A DNA stretch of 64,000 nucleotides from Chaetoderma sp. LZ-2023a (Eukaryota; Mollusca; Caudofoveata; Chaetodermatida; Chaetodermatidae): positions 132,133,262-132,197,261 of the forward strand of contig CM067374.1 of NCBI GenBank assembly GCA_034401795.1. The letters are read 5' to 3'. The notes under the pieces were generated by a model that searched no databases, had not been told where the DNA came from, and saw only the letters and a list, made by a program, of their open reading frames with translations. This document shows positions 25,301-34,300 of the stretch, in pieces; the stretch's first letter is position 1; each line of letters starts with the position of its first letter. A program made the translations under genes and the position numbers.

Positions 25301-28300
25301 TTGCTCGAATTCAATAACGCTCATTGAGGAAGATGACTTGGATAATTGATGCAAGATGAAATTAGTAGAAACCAGGTACCTATGCCATACTATTTCATCT
25401 TAGCTTAGCTTAGAAACACACAATACCGTGACATAATAAAATATAATATGTATTGTATCAATATCAATGATGGTATTAGGTAAATTCATGCAAGTGGCAT
25501 AACACAATACATTTAATTTGTGGAGAATATGTCAATCGTATTCATTTATTACTAAAAAAGTCCAAAAATACCCAGTCACACATATATTACATACCGGTTT
25601 TAAAGAAATAAACAAAAATGGATTTTTCAGGTGAAATGGCCCAAATCTGGTAATAATTATGCAAATTTTACCCTTTCCCCTATTGGAATTTTGGAGGACT
25701 TTTGATATGTTGTACATGATGGCCCCCTATACACTGGGCGAGGTAAAAAAATTATGTTGCAATTTGTTCCGGGTTAAAATATTTTTGGCCTAGATTGACT
25801 GGACTAATATACTAATAGTCAATGCACTGGATTTCTTCCGACAAAGAATTAAATTTCCCGCCAATTTTAGCAGGTCATGAGGTCAACTCGACTCAGTTAT
25901 ATTACCTAAAACCAGTGTTATTGCCTTTCTTTATATATGCATGCACAAACTAAACGAGAAAATGATGTTAGTTTGTGCGAGGTTGCGCAAGCTCGCGTGA
26001 CGTAGCATGAAAATAATGTTTGCTTGGGCGAGCTCGCAAAAAATAACGGTTAACTCCCGCAAGGTTGTGCCAGCTCGCTGCGAACTTGCGCAAGGTTGCA
26101 GCGAGCTTGTGTAAGGTATAATTAATGGAAATGATGAAAGGAATAGAAAAATAATTCTGGTTGTCATTTGTCAAATTATACGAAAAATCATTTATGAGGT
26201 AAAAAAAGTTCGTTGAATATTTTGACAGTAATTTGAGTGTTGAGGTGTTGCTAGTCCATGCTGTCACGGCGAGCCTGCGCAAGGTTGCAGCGAGCTTGGC
26301 ACGCTCACGCAATCTAAAATTCTTACCACACGCTTGGCGCACGCTCGCCGTATGCTTAAATTTCTGAAAGGGACAGGTGTGATAAGTGGCTGAATAGCTT
26401 GAAAGTATTTCCGAAAATGTTGGTCCCGATCCCAGGATGATTCATATTAAAGAAATATTAGTTACATGTACATGTACTTCTCCGGGATGTAGAAATTGTT
26501 TGAGTGTAGCTTTTGTGAGCATCTCGGTCACTTCTTCAGCACTAACTGGCAGTCGCTGGCAATGTCACTCTGGTCAGTTCTTGTGGAGTTACGTGACAGC
26601 ATGGACTAGCAACACCTCAACACTCAAATTACTGTCAAAATATTCAACGAACTTTTTTTACCTCATAAATGATTTTTCGTATAATTTGACAAATGACAAC
26701 CAGAATTATTTTTCTATTCCTTTTCATCATTTCCATTAATTATATATGTTGACAATTGTTTTAACCCTTTAATGGCCCAAACCGGCCTCTGCTATGGTCC
26801 TGTGGAATGTCCATTTACACGCCAAGAGAATACAATTTTTGAAAATTTACCACTGGAATGACTGGCCCAATCACCGAGCCAATCATTCCAATGATAAATT
26901 TTCAAAAATTATATTCTCTTGGCCTGTAAATGGACATTTAATAAGAAAATATTTAAATATTTTAAACCAAATTTGAGCATTAAAAAGTTAACCTGTATCA
27001 TACTCATGGCAATGTGTTCTTTGTTACGTGGAGTGTACAAAGTAAAACATGCAGAAGAAAGCCTGCTGTATATTTTGACAATGATGTACATGTATGCTGT
27101 TGAAACCTGTATGCATCTTATGGCAGCATTCTTTTATAAACAGGGTTCGACTTATCATGGAAATCCTGGAAAAGTCATGGAATTTGACAATTTTATATTC
27201 CGGGCCTGGAAAGTCATGGAAAATCATTGTTTTTTTATGATAGGTTATGGAAAATGGTAACCATGTAAAATAAATAGAAATCTGTTGACATAAATCAACT
27301 CCAAAAAAAAGTTGGAATAAAAATGACGGCAAAAGCTTATCAAAACAAGACTGTGGCTTGTTTGTTGCAAGAGGCAATATTCAGACCTTTTGCAGAAACT
27401 TGGATCTTGTTTTAGCAGCTACATGTACATGTATGTCATAAATACAAATCTCCTAATAATTCTTAGAGGTCATAGAAATTGTTAATTTTGGTCAAGGAAA
27501 AGTCATGGAATTTCAAGCACAGAAAGATGTGAATTTGGATTTTTTCCGGTTAAACCTATTATTATCTATATTATACATGTAATTCCATTTCAGGGCTGTT
27601 GTTAAGTCATATTACACCGCTAGTCTCCTCTTTGATGTTCTTACTGTCTTTGGTGAACTCTCTGATGATGTAAGTATGTATGCAGGCTTGCAGAATTCAT
27701 CCATATTTAAATATATCTCAATTCGAGTACCGTTAAATCCTGTGTATATTGCGCTATCGTGCATAGTACGCACCCCTAAATTTAACCAAAATCGGCCTGA
27801 AAAAAACGTAGTTTTCGTGTATAGTGCGCAGTAAGATTGAGAGACGTGTGAACGAAAACTGGTAAAAAAAAAAATCAATGACTTACTGCGTGTCGAATAC
27901 GCTTTCCTTATAAAATCTTGTTTGTGGCGCGTGTTACTCTGTTGTTTAATCATGGGAATATCATTCGCCTACACTTTTAGCAAATATTTTGTATTAAACT
28001 TTATTGAATGATATAAAAATACAAATATAATTTCCATCAGAACAGGTTAGAATCCGAATTTGATTTGAGCAGAGCTCATTAACATAAATGGTCGTTAGAA
28101 CATAAAAGATCGGATATTTATTTTGTTTCAATTCATAAAATATGAGTTTTGTGCGCTGATACTTGAGAATAAAATCGATTTTAATAAATAAAAAAAATCA
28201 AATCCATTTTGGCTCACTCTAACAGTGCCGGTAATTAGTTTGATAACTATATCAAAGGCGAGCCCATGAGATTTTATTCAATCATATACACAGTAGATGA

Positions 28301-31300
28301 GTGGTTTCAGGACTAGGTTCACAGGCAGTGTAGTCAGGTGGTGGGGCGGGGTGGCTGGATTAACGCGGTCAGAAGTACAATAAACAAAGGTGATAGAGTT
28401 GACCGCCTGCCGTTTACAAAATCGACAGTGATCAATTGTGGGTATTGTTTGAGTGGGGGTGGGGTTTATATAATATATTATAGTATATCATCATCATAAT
28501 ATATTATAATATAGTGCTATAATCTAGTTTATTCCACGCATTGTTTATTAAATAAATTGAATTATCTTCAATTTGAAATGATTTTCTATTCTCATCCTTT
28601 CGTTTCTACAGTTACTTCGTCATACGTTGATGGCTGTGACCTTTAACCTTAACCTGTCAATCATAATCATCCTGCCCGCCGATTGGTCAAAACATTGTGC
28701 CGTTTAGTACATATAAAACATTCCTTTCTATATCTATGTAAATGATAGATCACCTTGAAAATCATCGGCTCTATCATTCTTTTTTTAACACATTTATGTC
28801 CGTATCTGTGTAGCAATCTATGGATTTTAAACATCTCTATGTTCGACTTGGGAAGACAGGAGTAACCTCCCTTTATAGAAATAAATTAGAACAAATTACA
28901 GGAAATAATGGCGTTGTAAAAAAGTTAAATGATGGTTTATTTGATCATTTTACAACACTATATGGTATTTAATAAAGGTATAACACAATATTTAGACAGT
29001 AGTAAGACATTTTAACAATCTAGTTGAGATAGTACCATTATAGACATGTTAGAATGCGATCGTTATTCCCGACTGATTCCCGATCCATAAAATCATATTT
29101 CTGCCCTGAATTTTGCGATTCTGATGAAAAATTCTGAGGACAAAAATGTGACAAATATTTATCCTTGTATATAGTGCGCAGTAGCTTTTTATAACATGTA
29201 ATTTGAGCAAAAAAGTGCGCAATATACACGGAAGTTAACAGTAACAATTAAAATTTGTACCCGCATCGCTATATTTCATAGGCAGCCTTTTTTACATAGT
29301 AGCGGCCTTCTCTGCTGGCAGCCCTTATTGCCATACACCGCCCCGGATACCATTACAGGCCCTTGGCCCCCTTGTTGATAAACCTTCTAAATTTATTTTA
29401 TGTTTGAAGTCAATCATCAGAATTCATTGCTGTCATGAAGTTGAGATTCATGGTTGCATTGCAGCCACATTTCTGGTATTACATTTGGCTCCTCCCCTGG
29501 GGTGGGGTACGCTAAAGAGGTCAAAGTAGTGAACGTGGTCGATTGCTATGACACGACATTGACCGAACAATCTAGTTATCACTTACTTTCAATCGTCAGA
29601 TAGATCTAAGTTATTAGAGATTGTAACCCACAGCCTATAATTTTTCTTTTGATCACTTCCAGGGTTGTTAAACCGTAATCTATTATCACACTACCTCCTT
29701 TATTAAAATTTGAGCAAAATCTGACCAGTTTGTCTCCGATGTTGCTTTTTTACTGTCGTCTAATAGTACACAACTGACAAAGCGTCATGAGATTAGTTCA
29801 ACCAATCAGATTTGCCATTGATGGCTTTTCCAACAATATCTCTGCCAATCAAAGATACCGAGGTTAAATATATATACGTGATGACATCATCAGAAGGGAA
29901 TGGTGTTCCAGTTCACGACGATTGTCCATTCGGCATTAGATATATCGAGATTTTCACTATAAAAATGCAGAAATTAGACGAATCCCGCGAAGAAACACTA
30001 AATTAAATACATCTGATAAATCCAGCCACAAATTGATGTAAATAAGTTAAAATCTGCTGTACGAATCGCTCAGAGTTTGCAAAGCACGCGAGATACATGT
30101 ACGGCGGAAACCTGTACTGATACCGGGTCTGCCTAGACTAGGAACCGAGTACCCGTTTGCTTCTAGCCATAGGACTCGTCGAAAGAACTAGAGAACTGCG
30201 ATTGGAATTTATGGCGCGTTTAATTTATCGTAAAATTTTCAAACGCTACTAAACGCGTAGGGCAAAACGTTAAACCCGTCATTCAAAATGTCAAACCCGT
30301 AGTGTCAAAATTTCAACTCGTCAAGATAAAATTCAAGGTGCATCTTGAGATTTTACCAAACGCGCTACATGTATGTCTAAGTAAATCACTACGAGAAAAT
30401 GACGCCATATAGACGCATTTTAAACGAGCTTTAGGATGCGTTTAAGTAAAGCTAACTATGATCTGTACTGTACCTCAGTACGATAATCTATGAATTCAAT
30501 CTAATTTCAGATCTTTAGCAATCGGAAATATGCTAAATGGAAAGCGACGTACATTCACAAATGTATGCAGAATGGAGAGACGCCCATACCCGGACCAATA
30601 CCACAACCCGGTGATGAAGGTCAGTTTAACGTGTATCCCGTTATAATACTAGGATAATAATCAAGCTGACCAAAGACAGCTTCTGCAGGGATCTTATGAA
30701 ATGGCCATTTGTCGGTCATCAAGAGGTTATTTTAACAAATTTACAACTAGAAGGACTGGCTCAGACTAAAATAGCCTTCCCTTGGTGGGAAAATAGACAT
30801 TGATTTTGTCACCAATTTTCACCATGTATCCCTTTAACCCACACGTCAGCCAAAACGGCTTCTGCTGTGATCTTGAGAAATGTCCATTTGCAGACCAAGA
30901 GAAGACTATTTTTTGAAAATTTACCATTGGAATGATTGGCTCGATTACCGAGCCAGTCATTCTAGTGGTAAACTTTCAAAAAATAGTCTTCTCTTAGTCT
31001 GCAAAAGGACATTTTAAGTGTTAAAGGGTTAAACAATTTAAACCTACATGTAGCAGTGATTGAAAGGATGTTCAAACCACTTTATAATAGAGTCCACTGA
31101 AAGAAATAAATGATGCTTAATACATTGTGTCATACATCATGTCTCTTAACCCTTTAAAGGCCAAATTGGTTCATAAAAAATCTAAATCTATGCTTATCGA
31201 ATGTCCATTTACACGGCAAGAGAGGAATATTTTTCGAAATTTACCACTGGAATGACTGGCTCGTTTATTGAGCCAGCCATTCCAGGGGTAGATTTTTAGA

Positions 31301-34300
31301 AATAGTCTTCTTGTCCTGGAAATGGCCATTCATCGCGGTGACTGTCTCAAATGTTGTTTTTGTCTGGCTTGACCATTAAAGGTTTGCTGATTATCGTAAC
31401 TTCAATTTACATTAAAAAGTCTGAATGTCTCTCATTAACAGTGTGATCAAAAGCTAACAATAACACACAGCCTGTCTACATGTATGGCATATATGTTATC
31501 ACCTGAATTAGGTCACGCATGATTAAATTGAAAATCACAATTATTTGTCAATTTAAATGATTTAAAATTAAATAATCGAATAATCATGAATAATTTCTGC
31601 TGTATAAAATATTTCAAACCCTACCTTTTAATTTACTCTTTATTGTGATTGGTCGCGATCATTGACATTGTCAGTGAATGTACCTGTATGTCTATTTGCA
31701 CGTCAAGATTAGACTATTTTTTTTAAATATATGACTGAAATTACTAGCTCGACAGTCGAGCCAGACATTCCAATGATAAAATAATCTTATCTTGGCCTAC
31801 AAATGGACATATTGCTAACCACAATTGCAGCTTTTGTGATTGATATGCTTTTGTTGTTACCAGTACACGTATGTATGTGTAATTTGTACCCAGGCCAATA
31901 AATCAAGTAATCACGATTATTCTTAAATAACTGAGTGTGATCGTTCAAAGCAGTAATCACACAAGCCTAACCTAAATGGCTAGTATAAAATGAGATGAGG
32001 TTTGTTTTAGCCATGCGTCTGCCATTACATCTTTTCTCCCAGTGAAATGCCTGCTGTCATCGCATACGTGTCCTCTCAGTTTCTCTAGTTGCATATGGAA
32101 CTGCCTATGTCACAATTTGTGTTTCAGATGCTGGCTTTGGCGCTGGTGGTGGGATCGGCTTTGAAAATTATAACCAGCCTAATACATCGTACCAGCCACC
32201 ACCTCAAGCAGGAAATTATCCACAGGATCCAGGTCCCAGTTTCAATACCGATCCGGGGAACACTTATAATGACCATAAGCCTGCGCCGGCTCCCAGGAGT
32301 AATCTTGGAGAACCCACTGGAACAAAAGCACCACCGACAACACCGCAAGATCCACAGAATGGTGGCACCATACCGGTACAGAATTGGATACCGCCACAGG
32401 GTAAGAAATGGAGGACCAGTTTCTAGCTATACTTCGCCCATTTCTTACTAAGCTCCACACGCTTCTTTACACATATTTGAATCGAGTTGAATTTTTGAAA
32501 CCTGATTTCCAAGCATTTAAACTAATAGCTACCAGTCAAATTTGTTTCAAAATATTCAATAGAATGTTTGATAAAATTGCAGGATCTATTTCTAGCTGTG
32601 CCCCACAGAATGGGCTTGAAATGTTGAAAGAAAATTCTCAGAATCTAAATTTACAGGTAGCTATATAGATACAAATGTAAGCTATTGAATATTTTGAAAC
32701 TAATTTGCCTGGGGATGTTGCTGCTTATGGCAACAAGTACCAGTCAAATTAGTTTCAAAATATTCAACAGAATATGTATTAAATTATTGTAAGTTCATCC
32801 ATGAGATAGAATTTGTACTCTAGTGCTGGCTTTTGGATTTTCGTCATGGAACTATGTGCATAATTTTGATTGATCCCAGCTGACCTTTCCAGTTTTAGCT
32901 CTGCCCCGCCCATCAGTAGTTAAACTCCACCCACACTTCGCTGTGCTGGAATTGATCGATCCCTGAATGCTCTGACTATCAATTTCCTGAAAACTATACA
33001 GTTCAGTTGTTGAATATTTTGTAAGTAATTTGACTGCAAATCGTTTTGTTTTATAAACACCTTAGCAGCAACAACGCTCAGTCAAATTAGTTTCAAAATA
33101 TTCAACAGGATGTTTATTAAATAGTAACGACATACAATTCATACAACAACGCTAGTCTGTCTTCAACTATGCATTCGTGACATACTTATCTATGGTATTC
33201 ATGATGTCAGAATGATGTCATTGATTGTGATGTCATTCTAATATTCTATACGTCACTTAGTTGATTATGACATCATTTGATTGACAGAACACATCATCAG
33301 TTCTATTTTCCTCGCTACCTCAAAGCAGGTATAAATGGAGGAATCCAGTTTTAGCTATGCCAGCCCATCTCTAGCTAAGCTCCACCCATGCTTTGCTCAT
33401 TTTGGGATCAATCGATCCCTGCACATTTTGAGTCAAATTAGTTTCAAAATATTCAACAGAATGTTTATTAAATAGTAGACAGATTTCGTACAACTTGCCA
33501 GGCTATTACGTGTTTATGACTGACAAAATCATATCATTCATGGTGTAATTGAGTATGCCTTCAGCCTACATGTGACATAGTTGATTATGGCAGCAACAGC
33601 GCCCAGGCAAATTAGTTTCAAAATACTCAATAGCATGTTTATTAAATAGTAAAGACATACTATTCGTACAACAATGCGTCATCCGTCATCAGGTAAGTAT
33701 TTATGCCAAATAACTATGTCATTCATGATGTAATTGATTATGATGTCATCCTACACGTAGTTGATTATGATTATAATATGATCGATGGATAAACTGTATT
33801 CCTCCATTGATCTGTGTATTGCAGGAATGTTTTTTCGGACATGTATAGTTTATTATGCCCCCTAATATGTAAGTATATGGGGAGTACATAACATTTGCTT
33901 TGTCCGTCTGTTCAGGATTTCATTTCTGGATGATAGCTCAAGTTCTATTAAAGGCATCGTTACCAATCTGGTGTGGGAGCTTGTCCGTGCTGGTCCGAAG
34001 AACCCTATTGATTTATCCACCAAACGGTCAAACGTTAAGTTTACTGTGACCTAATTAATGATGTAATATTGCGTTTGCGGATGATAACTGGAGTTCGATT
34101 GAAGGGATCATTACCAATCTTTGGTGGGAGGTTGTCCTTGGTGTTTCGAAGAGCCCTATCGATTTTGATGTCAACGGACAAGGTCACGGTGACCAATCTT
34201 TGGTAGGAGGTTGTGTTTGATGGAATGGGGAGTATACATGTACTTTAGCAATCTCTGATTGTCGTTCTTGTTTCTGTATGTTCTTCTGCAGGTGTTGTAC

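Larger units (their letters stand above)
22783..25807 (+). mobile_element. TIR-bounded transposon carrying a FEN/XPG-like nuclease plus CXC protein
   Basis: About 3.0 kb inside VTA1 intron 3. Inverted terminal repeats of ~130 bp flank one intact ORF. Both ends start TAGTCCAGT when read inward. Inside, GAACAAATTGCAACA (22811-22825) is mirrored at 25755-25769, and a 23-bp block at 22870-22892 is mirrored exactly at 25688-25710. The exact outer edge is uncertain by about 4 bases. The flanks read GCATA and ATATA, so a TA, TATA or similar duplication is possible but unproven. A second right terminus occurs at 56640-56800, which supports mobility. The copy looks whole. Confidence 0.8.

Noticed and set aside
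32089-32451. 120-codon frame overlapping VTA1 exon 6
   Set aside because: It is a different frame from the VTA1 linker, which is set by the phases of exons 5 and 7.
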